Of a DNA stretch of 35,580 bases, positions 1 to 8,191 are shown piece after piece. The DNA is taken from the NCBI RefSeq assembly GCF_001700505.1, contig NZ_MAPV01000014.1, forward strand, positions 1-35,580. Direction: 5' to 3'. The DNA comes from Streptomyces mutomycini (GTDB lineage Bacteria; Actinomycetota; Actinomycetes; Streptomycetales; Streptomycetaceae). Both the position numbers and the translations under genes were made by a program. Numbering within the stretch: the stretch's first letter is position 1; every line of letters begins with the position of its first letter. A model generated the notes under the pieces. That model searched no databases. It worked only from the letters and a program-made list of their open reading frames with translations, and was not told where the DNA came from.

Positions 1-1668
1 GTCCACCAGGTCGTCCAGGCCCAGCGACCCCTGGGAAAGGGCGGCCATGTGCCAGGCCTTGAGGTCGAACGCGTCGCCGTGGGCCCTCCGGGCGTTCTCC
101 CGCCCCAGCAGCCAGGCGCGCTCGCCCAGCTTGTAGCCGATCGCCTGCCCCGGCATCGACAGATAGCGGGTCAGCTCACTCTCCACGAAGTCGGCGGGCC
201 GGCCGCTGTGGCTGCCGAAGAACTCCTCGGCCAGAGCCGGCGTCCACCGCTCACCCGGGTGGAACGGCGAGTCCGCGGGGATCTCCAGCTCCAGGTGCAT
301 GCCGATGTCGACGATCACCCGGCAGGCCCGCATCATCTGCGCGTCCAGGTAGCCCAGACGGCGCTCCGCGTCGGGCAGGAAGCCCAGTTCGTCCATCAGC
401 CGCTCGGCGTACAGCGCCCATCCCTCGGCGTTGGCGCTGACCTGGCCGAGCGAGGCCTGGTAGCGCGAGAGGCTGTCGGAGACGTGCTTCCACTGAGCGA
501 TCTGCAGGTGATGGCCGGGTACACCCTCGTGGTACCAGGTGGACACCAGGTCGTAGACGGGGAAGCGGGTCTCGCCCATGGTGGGGAGCCAGGTGCGCCC
601 GGGCCGTGAGAAGTCCTCCGACGGGCCGGTGTAGTACGGCGCGGCGGCACCCCCCGCCGGAGCGATACGGGACTCCACCTTCCGCACCCGCTCGGCGAGT
701 TCGAAATGCGTGCCGTCGAGCGCCTCGATGGCCTCGTCCATCAGGCTCTGGAGCCAGACGCGGACCTCTTCCACGCCCTCGATGTGCTTGCCGTGCACAT
801 CGAGGTGGGCCAGCGCCTCCCAAGGGCCCGCGCCCGGAAGGACCTTGTCCGCCTCGGTCTTCATCTCGGCGAGCAGCCTGCGGTATTCGGACCAGCCGTA
901 CGCGTACGCCTCGTCGAGATCCAGATCCGTGCCGTTGAACCGGCGGGACCAGCGGGCGTAGCGCTCCCGGCCGACGATGTCGGGCGCGCCCTCGATCGCC
1001 GGGGCGTACACGTCCCTCATCCAGTCCCGCAGCGTGACCAGGGCCCCGGTCGCCAGACCGGCTGCCTCGTCCAGCTCCGTGCGCAGTGATCCGGGCCCCT
1101 CGGCCACGAACTCCTGGAAGAACCCCGGACCGTCCTCCCCCGCCCAGGTCCCCAGCTGGCCGATGAACGTCGCAGCCGGGCGCGGTCCGCCGTACAGCTT
1201 GCGTTCCAGACCGAGCGCCAGCGAGGCACGATAGCCCTCCAGAGCGGCCGGAACCGCACGCAGCCGGTCCACGATCGCTGCCCAGTCCTCGTCCGTCGCC
1301 GTCGGTGTCGCCGAGAACACATCACGGAGGGCGTGCGCCGGCGAGCGGATGTTCGAGACGGCCCGCAGCCCCTCCTCGGCCTCGTGGACGGCGAGTTCGG
1401 CGGTCAGGCGTTCCCGCAGCAGCCGCGCGCAACGCCGCTCCTCGTCTGAGTCCGCGCCCGGCACCCTCTCGGCGGCGTCCAGTTCCACGAGGGTGCTGCG
1501 GATGAGTGCGGCCACGGCGGCCTGACCCGCGGGCGAGAAATCGGGCAGCCTGCGGGAGCTTTCCGCTACACCGAGGTAGGTACCGGTGATCGGGTCGAGT
1601 TCGATGTACGCGTCGACGTAGGCGTCGGCGACCTGGCGCGGCAGTGCGCTGCTCGATGTGTCTGGCAT
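1..1668 (-). CDS. DUF885 family protein, probable zinc metallopeptidase (3' end beyond window)
   Basis: Reading right to left from ATG at 1666-1668, the frame stays open to base 1, so 556 residues are visible and the C-terminus is missing. The start is supported by a GAGGA Shine-Dalgarno (SD) sequence about 8 bases upstream. The family signature HEGVPGHH is at about residues 380-387 and resembles a metal-binding HExxx..HH motif of DUF885 hydrolases, some of which act as peptidases or esterases. No signal peptide or membrane segment is evident, so a cytoplasmic enzyme is inferred; the substrate is unknown. DUF885 proteins are usually about 550-600 residues, so only a short tail should lie outside the window. 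Codon use matches the neighbours. Family assignment is firm and catalytic role is inferred. Confidence 0.85.
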   Translation of the reverse strand, partial: MPDTSSSALPRQVADAYVDAYIELDPITGTYLGVAESSRRLPDFSPAGQAAVAALIRSTLVELDAAERVPGADSDEERRCARLLRERLTAELAVHEAEEGLRAVSNIRSPAHALRDVFSATPTATDEDWAAIVDRLRAVPAALEGYRASLALGLERKLYGGPRPAATFIGQLGTWAGEDGPGFFQEFVAEGPGSLRTELDEAAGLATGALVTLRDWMRDVYAPAIEGAPDIVGRERYARWSRRFNGTDLDLDEAYAYGWSEYRRLLAEMKTEADKVLPGAGPWEALAHLDVHGKHIEGVEEVRVWLQSLMDEAIEALDGTHFELAERVRKVESRIAPAGGAAAPYYTGPSEDFSRPGRTWLPTMGETRFPVYDLVSTWYHEGVPGHHLQIAQWKHVSDSLSRYQASLGQVSANAEGWALYAERLMDELGFLPDAERRLGYLDAQMMRACRVIVDIGMHLELEIPADSPFHPGERWTPALAEEFFGSHSGRPADFVESELTRYLSMPGQAIGYKLGERAWLLGRENARRAHGDAFDLKAWHMAALSQGSLGLDDLVD

Positions 1669-1676
1669 GCGGACAT

Positions 1677-1691
1677 CCTCGTACGACGAGG
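1677..1691 (-). promoter_or_regulatory. Small inverted repeat overlapping the SD sequence of the DUF885 gene
   Basis: CCTCGT-ACG-ACGAGG has perfect 6-bp arms with a 3-base spacer. On the mRNA of the DUF885 gene the second arm contains the GAGG of its ribosome-binding site, so the hairpin could hide it. It may be chance; no known regulator is implied. Confidence 0.3.
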
Positions 1692-1736
1692 GCCTTCACG
1701 TCACGGGGAACAGGACTTCGGCCGGTGGAGGACTCC

Positions 1737-2267
1737 TCAGGGCGCCGAGGGCCCCGGACGCGTCTCCGTGGTTTCGGCCGGGCTCCGCCTGCCTGCCGCG
1801 GGCGGCATCAGCGGGCCGCACTCCCACTGCTGGAAGATCAGCCGGGTCTCCACGCGTGCCACCTCGCGGCGCGAGGTGAATTCGTCCAGCACGAGGCGCT
1901 GCAGATCCGTCGGGTCGGCGACGGCCACATGCACCAGATAGTCGTCGGGCCCGGTGAGGTGGAACAGTGCCCGGGACTCGGACAGCGCCCGGATCCGTTC
2001 GACGAACGGGCCGATGAGCTCCCTGCGATGCGGCCGGACCTGGACCAGCAGGAGCGCCTCCAGGCCGCGGCCCAGCCTCGCGGGGTCGAGCTGCAGCCGG
2101 TGCCCGAGGATCACACCGGACCGGCGCAGCCGTGCCACCCGGTCCAGGCAGGTGGACGGGGCCACTCCGACTTCTGCGGCGAGCTCCCGGTACGTCGTCC
2201 GAGCATCGTTCTGCAGCATGCGCAGAATGTGGAGATCAACCGGATCGAGAGCGACGGATTCGGGCAT
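1737..2267 (-). CDS. Lrp/AsnC family transcriptional regulator
   Basis: A 176-residue protein. The N-terminal winged helix covers roughly residues 1-60 (LDPVDLHILRMLQNDART, then a recognition helix around VGVAPSTCLDRV), followed by an effector-binding RAM domain (VEARLIF-like end near residue 150). Members are DNA-binding regulators that sense amino acids. The ATG at 2265-2267 is chosen because it opens directly with the helix-turn-helix and lies 6 bases after a TACGTT -10 element. An in-frame ATG at 2288 would add seven residues. It is divergent from a PLP lyase that starts 60 bases away, the usual arrangement for a local regulator of that gene; this target is inferred. Confidence 0.9.
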   Translation of the reverse strand: MPESVALDPVDLHILRMLQNDARTTYRELAAEVGVAPSTCLDRVARLRRSGVILGHRLQLDPARLGRGLEALLLVQVRPHRRELIGPFVERIRALSESRALFHLTGPDDYLVHVAVADPTDLQRLVLDEFTSRREVARVETRLIFQQWECGPLMPPAAGRRSPAETTETRPGPSAP

Positions 2268-2273
2268 CCGGCG

Positions 2274-2279
2274 AACGTA
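2274..2279 (-). promoter_or_regulatory. Predicted -10 element of the AsnC regulator gene (leaderless candidate)
   Basis: TACGTT on the minus strand fits TAnnnT and ends 6 bases before the ATG at 2267. There is no good SD sequence, so transcription may begin at or next to the start codon. The -35 is poor. Confidence 0.4.
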
Positions 2280-2326
2280 GCACGGCATGCACCCGCCGCA
2301 GTCCGGTTTCTGTTCAGGCTGACGAC

Positions 2327-3616
2327 ATGGACACCGAAGCCTCCTCGCTGACGACCCAGCCCCCCTTCCGGTCCAGGGCGCTCGCCACCGAAGCCGTGCA
2401 CGCCGGACGCGACGATCTCGCCTCTCTCGGTCTGCACGCCGCACCGATCGATCTGTCCACCACCTACCCCTCGTACGACTCCATGGGCGAGGCAGCGCGC
2501 ATCGACGCCTTCGCCACCACGGGAGCCAGGCCCGACGGCCCGCCCGTGTACGCACGGCTGGACAACCCGACGACGGCACGCTTCGAAACCGCTCTGGCCC
2601 GGCTGGAAGGCGCCGGAAGCGCGGTCGCCTTCGCCAGCGGCATGGCGGCGCTCACCGCCGTCCTGCTGGCCCGCGCCGGCCTCGGGCTGCGCCATGTGGT
2701 CGCGGTGCGGCCGCTCTACGGCTGCAGCGACCACCTCCTGGGCGCCGGGCTGCTGGGGACCGAGGTGACCTGGACCGATCCGGCGGGCATCGCCGAGGCG
2801 ATCCGCCCGGACACCGGTCTGGTGATGGTCGAGACGCCTGCCAACCCGACCCTCACCGAGATCGACATCCGGGCCGTGGCACACTCCTGCGGCTCCGTGC
2901 CGCTCCTCGTCGACAACACGTTCGCCACGCCCGTGCTGCAGCGGCCCCTGGAACACGGCGCCCGGATCGTGCTGCACAGCGCCACCAAATACCTGGGCGG
3001 CCACGGCGACGTGATGGGCGGCGTCGTCGCCTGCGACGAGGAGTTCGCCGGAACTCTGCGGCAGGTGCGGTTCGCCACCGGGGGCGTGCTGCATCCGCTG
3101 GCCGGCTACCTGCTGCTGCGCGGCCTCTCCACGCTGCCGGTCCGGGTACGGGCGGCGTCGGCTGCCGCGGCGGAACTGGCCCGCAGGCTCTCTGCCGACC
3201 CCCGCGTCGCACGGGTGCACTACCCGGAGGTGGGCGGCGCGATGGTGTCCTTCGAGGTGTTCGGGGACCCCCACAGGATCATCGCGGGAGTCCGTCTGAT
3301 CACACCCGCCGTGAGCCTCGGCAGTGTGGACACGCTCATCCAGCATCCGGCCTCCATCAGCCACCGCATCGTGGGTGAGGGAGACCGGAGGGCCGCGGGT
3401 GTCGGCGACCGGCTGCTGCGCATGTCGGTCGGCCTGGAGGACGTCGAGGACATCTGGGCCGATCTGTGCCAGGCGCTCAGCGCTGTTCCGCCGGCTCCGT
3501 CCGGGGAAGCGGCCGGGGCGTCGACGGTACCCCCGAGCGGGTCACAGGTTCCGTCACCGGTGCCGTCGTCTGCTGGTCGAACCGCTGTGCAGGAGCCGCG
3601 GCCAGCCGTGCTGTGA
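2327..3616 (+). CDS. PLP-dependent trans-sulfuration enzyme (cystathionine/methionine gamma-lyase family)
   Basis: A 429-residue Cys/Met-metabolism PLP enzyme. The PLP lysine is K221 in [11 protein letters not shown], the aspartate that holds the pyridine ring is in [10 protein letters not shown] (about D196), and VETPANPTL and FASGMAAL are family motifs. Members cleave or form C-S bonds of cystathionine, homocysteine or methionine in the cytoplasm. The substrate cannot be fixed from sequence; methionine gamma-lyase or cystathionine gamma-lyase are most likely. The segment after RVARVHYP is about 15 residues shorter than in typical members. ATG 2327 is chosen because the conserved region begins about 15 residues later. 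The last 45 or so residues are Pro/Ser/Ala-rich and lie beyond the usual domain end, inside the antisense overlap with the next gene. It is divergent from the AsnC regulator. Confidence 0.88.
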   Translation: MDTEASSLTTQPPFRSRALATEAVHAGRDDLASLGLHAAPIDLSTTYPSYDSMGEAARIDAFATTGARPDGPPVYARLDNPTTARFETALARLEGAGSAVAFASGMAALTAVLLARAGLGLRHVVAVRPLYGCSDHLLGAGLLGTEVTWTDPAGIAEAIRPDTGLVMVETPANPTLTEIDIRAVAHSCGSVPLLVDNTFATPVLQRPLEHGARIVLHSATKYLGGHGDVMGGVVACDEEFAGTLRQVRFATGGVLHPLAGYLLLRGLSTLPVRVRAASAAAAELARRLSADPRVARVHYPEVGGAMVSFEVFGDPHRIIAGVRLITPAVSLGSVDTLIQHPASISHRIVGEGDRRAAGVGDRLLRMSVGLEDVEDIWADLCQALSAVPPAPSGEAAGASTVPPSGSQVPSPVPSSAGRTAVQEPRPAVL

Positions 3617-4934
3617 TGACCAGCGTGCCTTCCTCGATCTGGTAGTCGAGAGGCAGCGAGAGCGCCCGCATGGCGGCCACCATGCCCGTGTTGTGGGCCT
3701 GCGTCACCGCGTACACGCTCTCGCAGCCGGCCTCGACGGCCAGGGCCACCAGCCGGCCGAGGAGCTCGGTACCGATACCGCGGCGCTGCCAGTCGTCCTC
3801 GACGAGGAGGGCGACCTCGGTCTCGTCCCCGTCCCAGAGCAGATGGCCGAGCGCCACCAGCCGGCCGGAGGCCGTCTGCACGGCGAGCGTCCGGCCGAAG
3901 CGAGGGCTCAGCAGGTGGTCCAGGTAGCGGTCGGCGTCACGGACCGGACCGTGGTAGCGCAGGCCGAGGGTGCGTTCGGAGCAGCGGCCGTGCATGGCCA
4001 GGGCCGCGTCCAGGTCGCCGCCGTCCGCACGGCGCACGGTGATCTCGTTGCCCTCGGGCAGGGTGAGGACGTCCTCACTGCGCGGTACGCGCGGGCCGAG
4101 CCGTGCGTCGAGTTCGACCAGGGCACGCGCCCGGGCGAACTCCGTCGGGGTGAAGGGGAGGTAGGGACGCTCGACGCTGATGACACCGCCCGAGGGATCG
4201 CGCAGCCGCATCACGGTGTCCTCCAGGACGCCCTCCACCGGCGCGCTCTCCCCGGTGGGCCGGCCGGTGATCGACCGGGCGGGCAGCGAGTGGATGGTGC
4301 ACCGGCCCAGGAGCTGACGCAGGGCCAGCGGGAGCTCGGCCGCGTCCAGTGCCGTGCGGGTGGCGAGGCCGAGGACCCGGGTGGGCGTGTCCACCAGGTC
4401 ATGGGCGTCCGCGCGCTCGATCCAGGTGGCGGATCCGCCGGCGGCGGCGATCTCCCGGGTGAGCTGCTGGGCCGGCAGCGCCGCGGGCGCACGCAGCAGG
4501 AACTCGTCGACGGTGCCGTCGGCCAGCGGATGGGTCTGCAGGGTGAGGATGTCGATCCGGTGACGGGCGAGGGCGATGCAGAGGGCGGCGAGGGTGCCGG
4601 GGGCATCCCTCACCGTCGTCCGCATCCGCCACAGCACCGTTTCGTCGGTGTCGGCCCCGGAATCGGCGGAGGTGATCTCCGCAGCGGCGCCGGTGCCGGT
4701 ATCCGGGGGTGGCGCGTGGCTGTGCCGTCGCGCCCACCAGGTGTGGAACGCGGCCGTGGCCACCAGGGCCACGGCCGAGGCGATCAGCAGATAGGGGCCG
4801 TCGGGCTGGTGCCCGATCAGGTTGGCGATGGCGTCGGCCACGGCGACGGCGGTGAAGAGCGCGGCCAGCTCGATCAGGTCCCGCCGCCAGTGGTGGGGAC
4901 GGCGGGCACTCTTCGCGGATGTCACATCAGTCAT
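3477..4934 (-). CDS. Membrane-anchored ACT-GNAT fusion protein, putative N-acetyltransferase
   Basis: A 485-residue protein with an unusual order of parts. Two predicted membrane helices lie at about residues 20-41 and 47-66. A Pro/Gly/Ala linker follows. An ACT-like small-molecule binding region lies at about 100-175 (TTVRDAPGTLAALCIALARH). A middle region of unknown fold comes next, and a GNAT acetyltransferase domain lies at about 297-445. The GNAT acetyl-CoA loop reads QRRGIG at 383-388. The C-terminal 40 residues are low-complexity. GNAT enzymes move an acetyl group from acetyl-CoA to an amine; ACT domains often bind amino acids, so an amino-acid-gated acetyltransferase at the membrane is a reasonable inference, but the substrate is unknown. 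The 3' end overlaps the convergent PLP lyase by 140 bases. Confidence 0.85.
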   Translation of the reverse strand: MTDVTSAKSARRPHHWRRDLIELAALFTAVAVADAIANLIGHQPDGPYLLIASAVALVATAAFHTWWARRHSHAPPPDTGTGAAAEITSADSGADTDETVLWRMRTTVRDAPGTLAALCIALARHRIDILTLQTHPLADGTVDEFLLRAPAALPAQQLTREIAAAGGSATWIERADAHDLVDTPTRVLGLATRTALDAAELPLALRQLLGRCTIHSLPARSITGRPTGESAPVEGVLEDTVMRLRDPSGGVISVERPYLPFTPTEFARARALVELDARLGPRVPRSEDVLTLPEGNEITVRRADGGDLDAALAMHGRCSERTLGLRYHGPVRDADRYLDHLLSPRFGRTLAVQTASGRLVALGHLLWDGDETEVALLVEDDWQRRGIGTELLGRLVALAVEAGCESVYAVTQAHNTGMVAAMRALSLPLDYQIEEGTLVITARLAAAPAQRFDQQTTAPVTEPVTRSGVPSTPRPLPRTEPAEQR

Positions 4935-5014
4935 GTCCTCACTGTGACCGAACGGTGTTGCCTGATCACGAACGCATTGTGACTGATGGGTTACGTGTGG
5001 ATCTGGTCGCCTTC

Positions 5015-5031
5015 CACACGTTTTTCGTGTG
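5015..5031 (-). terminator. Hairpin downstream of phoD, candidate terminator
   Basis: CACACG-TTTTT-CGTGTG forms a perfect 6-bp stem with a 5-base loop, 15 bases beyond the phoD stop codon. There is no U-tract, which is common for Streptomyces terminators. The 111-base gap before the next gene on the same strand fits separate transcription units. Confidence 0.45.
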
Positions 5032-5045
5032 TCACCGACCGGTGT

Positions 5046-6626
5046 TCACTGCCCGGTGCGACCCGGCTGCAGGACCTTGCTGAACATGACGGTGCCGCCC
5101 TGCGCCCGCAGGCGCACGGTCAGTTCCCCGCTTCCGCCGTCGATGTCGACCTCACCGAAGAACTGCGGGGACTCCATCGGGGACACGTTCGCCCGGTCCG
5201 GCGCCCTGACGAAGACCCGCTCCGGGCCGAACGTGCCGTCCAGCGCGTTGGCGGGGAAGCCGCCCGCGGCCAGAGGGCCCGAGACGAACTCCCAGAAGGG
5301 TGCGAAGTCCTTGAAGGCCGCCCGCTCGGGGGCGTAGTGCTGGGCGGATGTGTAATGCACGTCCGCCGTCAGCCAGACGGTGCCGGTGATACGCCGGTGC
5401 TTGATGTGGCGCAGCAGTTCAGCGATCTGCAGTTCCCGGCCCAGCGGTGCGCCCGGATCGCCCTGAGCGACCGCCTCGAAGTCAGTCGGTCCGTCCGGGA
5501 CCACCAGCCCCAGCGGCATGTCGGCGGCGATCACCTTCCACACCGCCCGTGACTGCGAGAGCTCCCGCTTGAGCCAGCTGAGCTGCTCGGCACCGAGGAT
5601 GCCCGTGGTGTCGTCGGGCTGCCGGCCGGGGGAGTTGGCGTTGCGGAAGGACCTCATGTCCAGCACGAACACATCGAGCAGAGGACCGTGCCGGACCACA
5701 CGGTGCATGCGCCTGTCGTTCGGCGACGCCTGCAGCGTGGGTACCGGGAAGTACTCGCGGAAGGCCCGCATCGACCGCGCCGCGAGCAGATCCACGTTCT
5801 TCTCGGTGTAGCGGACGTCGTCGAGGATCTGTCCCGGGTACCAGTTGTTGCGCACCTCGTGGTCGTCCCACTGGACGACGGACGGAACCTGCGCGTTGAA
5901 CGCCCGCAGGTTGTCGTCGAGCAGGTTGTACCGGAAGTTCCCGCGGTACTCGTCCAGGGTCTCGGCGACCTTCGACTTCTCGAGGGTCGTGACGTTGCGC
6001 CAGATCCGCCCGTCGGGCAGCGTCACGCTGGGCTCGAGCACCCCGTCCGCGTAGATGTTGTCGCCGCTGCACAGGAAGAAGTCCGGGTCCAGGCGGCGCA
6101 TCTCGTCGTACACCCGGTAGCCGCCGATGTCGGGGTTGATGCCCCAGCCCTGCCCCGCGATGTCGCCGGACCAGAGGAACCGCACCCCGTCACGGCGGCC
6201 GGCCGGAGCGGTGCGGAAGGTTCCGTACACGGGCTTGCCCGTACGCCGGGGGTCGTGCGGGTCAGCGAGCGTGACGCGGTAGTGGATCTGCTCCCCGGCC
6301 GGCAGCCCGTGCAGCGGGGTCGTGCCGGTGAAGTCCGTACGGGCGCCGATCAGCGGGCCGTGCCATGTGCGCGCACGGCGGAACGACTCCGTCGCGGACG
6401 TCTCCACCACCATTCGGGCCGGACGGTCCGAACGCACCCACACCAGGGCGGACGACGCCGTCACATCACCGACCTGCACGCCCCAGGACGCGCTCGGCCG
6501 GCCCGACAGGGCGAAGGCGGGCGCGCTGGTGACCACCCCGGGCACGGCGACCGCGGCCGAGGCCAGGAGCGAGCCGCGCAGCACGGTGCGGCGGCCCGGG
6601 GCCGGGATGAGCGGACGGTTCGACAT
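5046..6626 (-). CDS. phoD: Alkaline phosphatase D (PhoD) family protein, Tat-exported
   Basis: A 526-residue phosphatase precursor. The N-terminus carries a twin-arginine signal (GRRTVLRGSLL followed by an Ala/Val-rich core and APAFA), so a folded, metal-loaded enzyme should be exported. A PhoD N-terminal domain follows, then the metallophosphatase domain with SGDNIYADG, WDDHEVRNNW and LTADVHYTS, which contain the expected metal ligands. PhoD enzymes release phosphate from mono- and diesters and are classically induced by phosphate starvation. The start at 6624-6626 has a GGAGG sequence 7 bases upstream. Longer in-frame starts give proline-rich junk. A PHO-box-like element lies about 95 bases upstream. 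It is divergent from the ECF41 sigma factor gene, from which it is separated by a long gap. Confidence 0.92.
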   Translation of the reverse strand: MSNRPLIPAPGRRTVLRGSLLASAAVAVPGVVTSAPAFALSGRPSASWGVQVGDVTASSALVWVRSDRPARMVVETSATESFRRARTWHGPLIGARTDFTGTTPLHGLPAGEQIHYRVTLADPHDPRRTGKPVYGTFRTAPAGRRDGVRFLWSGDIAGQGWGINPDIGGYRVYDEMRRLDPDFFLCSGDNIYADGVLEPSVTLPDGRIWRNVTTLEKSKVAETLDEYRGNFRYNLLDDNLRAFNAQVPSVVQWDDHEVRNNWYPGQILDDVRYTEKNVDLLAARSMRAFREYFPVPTLQASPNDRRMHRVVRHGPLLDVFVLDMRSFRNANSPGRQPDDTTGILGAEQLSWLKRELSQSRAVWKVIAADMPLGLVVPDGPTDFEAVAQGDPGAPLGRELQIAELLRHIKHRRITGTVWLTADVHYTSAQHYAPERAAFKDFAPFWEFVSGPLAAGGFPANALDGTFGPERVFVRAPDRANVSPMESPQFFGEVDIDGGSGELTVRLRAQGGTVMFSKVLQPGRTGQ

Positions 6627-6719
6627 CGATGCGCCTCCAGGGGCGAGAGGGCTGCCGGGACAGCGGGTCGGTACAGGCTGAACTGCAGACTCATACCTAG
6701 TCCCCGGCGGCGGCGGGCA

Positions 6720-6737
6720 CGCCAACCGCAGGTGAAC
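6720..6737 (-). promoter_or_regulatory. PHO-box-like direct repeat upstream of phoD
   Basis: On the minus strand, GTTCACC (6737-6731) is followed after 4 bases by GTTGGCG (6726-6720). The first unit matches the Streptomyces PhoP repeat unit exactly; the second matches 4 of 7. The 11-base period is correct. A TAGGTA -10-like hexamer lies at 6699-6694. Confidence 0.45.
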
Positions 6738-7048
6738 AACCAGTCGCTCAGCCCTCGGACACTGGGCTCGGGCGCTCTGCGGTGGGGTGGCGCCGGCAGG
6801 GGTGTCAGCGGCTCGTGTTCGTGGCCTGTTCGTCCGTATGCGACTTCGGCCGTGCGAACGGCCGGCGGGACAGCCGACGGCGAACGAGACCGTGGTGGGC
6901 GTGCTGCTCACCAGGACGGACCCGCTGGCCCGGGTGGGACGGAACGAGACGGCTCGTCACTGATGATTACTGTCGGGCAGCTTCCAGTTCAAGGGGCAGG
7001 CGTCGAATCCCGCTGGACACCTCCGGGCGCGTCGGCTGGGATGGGAAA
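6738..7048. other. Intergenic region between phoD and the sigma factor gene
   Basis: About 310 bases with no convincing gene on either strand. It holds one clear hairpin, CGGCCGT-GCGA-ACGGCCG at 6847-6864 (7-bp stem and a GNRA-type tetraloop), in the right place for the leader of the sigma gene or for insulation between divergent units. I did not find a convincing ECF41-type TGTCACA/CGTC promoter here. Confidence 0.5.
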
Positions 7049-7933
7049 GTGACTGCCGACACCGTGACCGAGCTCTTCGAAGAACATCGGCCCTTCCTCA
7101 CCGGGGTCGCCTACCGCATGCTCGGCCGCGTCGCGGACGCCGAGGACGTGGTGCAGGAGGCATGGCTGCGCTGGTCGTCGGCGGAGCACGAAGATGTGCG
7201 GGAGCCGCGTGCTTTTCTCATGCGGATCACCACACGTCTGGCCATCGACCGTCTGCGCCAACTGCGGTCCCGGCGCGAGGCGTACGTCGGGCCCTGGCTG
7301 CCCGAACCCGTGGCCACCGAATTCGGCACGGCCGTCGCTGATTCCGCGGAACGAGCGGTCCTCGCCGACTCCGTCTCCCTCGCCGTACTCGTCGTCCTGG
7401 AATCCCTCTCCCCGCTGGAGCGTGCGGTATTCGTCCTGCGTGAGGCCTTCGGTTTCCCGTACGCGGAGATCGGAGCCACCCTCGACCGGTCGGAAGCGGC
7501 GGTCAGGCAACTCGCCGGCCGCGCCAAGCGGCATGTGGAGGAGCGTAAACCGCGGTACGAGGTCGATCCGGTCGTGCGGCGCGACCTCACGGAGCGCTTC
7601 CTTGCCGCAGCTTCGGGCGGGGACCTGGAGCAGTTGCTCGCACTGCTGGCGCCCGACGTGCGTCTGGTCAGTGACAGCGGAGGCAAGGCGAAGGCGCCGC
7701 GGAGGATCATCGAGACCGCGGACAAGGTCGGCCGCTTCCTGCTTGCCGTGGGGCAGGACTGGCCCGCCACGACGGAGGTGCGAATCCTGGAGCTCAACGG
7801 CGGGCCCGCTCTGGTGTTCAGCGTGGGCGGCCAGGTGGACACGGTCTTCCAGACCGATGTCGGCGGCGGGGTCATCCGGTGCGTGTACGTCATCCGCAAC
7901 CCGGACAAACTGTCCGGGGTGCGCGCGGGCTGA
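7049..7933 (+). CDS. ECF41 family RNA polymerase sigma factor (SigJ-like)
   Basis: A 294-residue sigma factor. Region 2 is at about residues 8-75 (GRVADAEDVVQEAWLRW), region 4 at about 110-165 (SPLERAVFVLREAFGFPYAEIG and the helix-turn-helix), and a SnoaL-like C-terminal domain at about 176-290. The linker motif WLPEP (83-87) and the C-terminal NPDKL (284-288) are hallmarks of ECF41, in which the fused C-terminal domain controls sigma activity instead of a separate anti-sigma factor. The GTG at 7049 is chosen from homology of the N-terminus; upstream translation is not conserved-looking, and the SD is weak (GGGA). ECF41 genes normally sit beside a carboxymuconolactone decarboxylase, oxidoreductase or epimerase target gene. 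None is here. Confidence 0.9.
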   Translation: MTADTVTELFEEHRPFLTGVAYRMLGRVADAEDVVQEAWLRWSSAEHEDVREPRAFLMRITTRLAIDRLRQLRSRREAYVGPWLPEPVATEFGTAVADSAERAVLADSVSLAVLVVLESLSPLERAVFVLREAFGFPYAEIGATLDRSEAAVRQLAGRAKRHVEERKPRYEVDPVVRRDLTERFLAAASGGDLEQLLALLAPDVRLVSDSGGKAKAPRRIIETADKVGRFLLAVGQDWPATTEVRILELNGGPALVFSVGGQVDTVFQTDVGGGVIRCVYVIRNPDKLSGVRAG

Positions 7934-8082
7934 CAGTGCGGGCGGAAGCCCGAACCGGCTCCCGGGGAGCGCACACAGGTCCTCCCGGGGCCTTCCGTGC
8001 TGCCCGGGCTCACTGCCGCCGCACGAACGTCCTGTGAACGCTCTGCGGCAGCGGGTCGTTCCGCTGCGTTACGGGGCGAGGA

Positions 8083-8117
8083 TTGGTCTTGACCAAGGTG
8101 GTTCGCCGTCCTAAGGT
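8083..8117 (+). promoter_or_regulatory. Promoter and dre-like operator of the GntR gene
   Basis: TTGACC (8089-8094), a 17-base spacer and TAAGGT (8112-8117) form a good housekeeping-type promoter. The -35 lies inside the inverted repeat TTGGTC-TT-GACCAA (8083-8096), which closely resembles the DasR/HutC operator core TGGTCTAGACCA. The downstream GntR protein is the obvious candidate to bind it, giving autorepression. Confidence 0.7.
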
Positions 8118-8191
8118 CTGAGCGATAAGGCAGGAACCTTTAATAAAGAACGTCGCGGAAAACAAGCCACCGGGCGGATGCGGAGGACAGG

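Noticed and set aside
2268..2326. SAM-type riboswitch in front of the sulfur lyase
   Set aside because: The leader is at most 59 bases and has none of the conserved riboswitch blocks.
2111..3364. Long minus-strand reading frame (417 codons) across the PLP lyase
   Set aside because: Its product is Gly/Arg/His-rich with no domain, while the plus frame encodes a clear PLP enzyme. It is a high-GC shadow.
3324..4982. 552-codon plus-strand frame opposite the ACT-GNAT gene
   Set aside because: No recognisable domain and repetitive Gly/Glu/Arg content; the minus frame has ACT and GNAT motifs.
6980..7015. Possible tRNA-like TTCAA / TCGAATCCC sequence upstream of the sigma gene
   Set aside because: The T-arm stem does not pair, and no acceptor or anticodon arm could be drawn around it.
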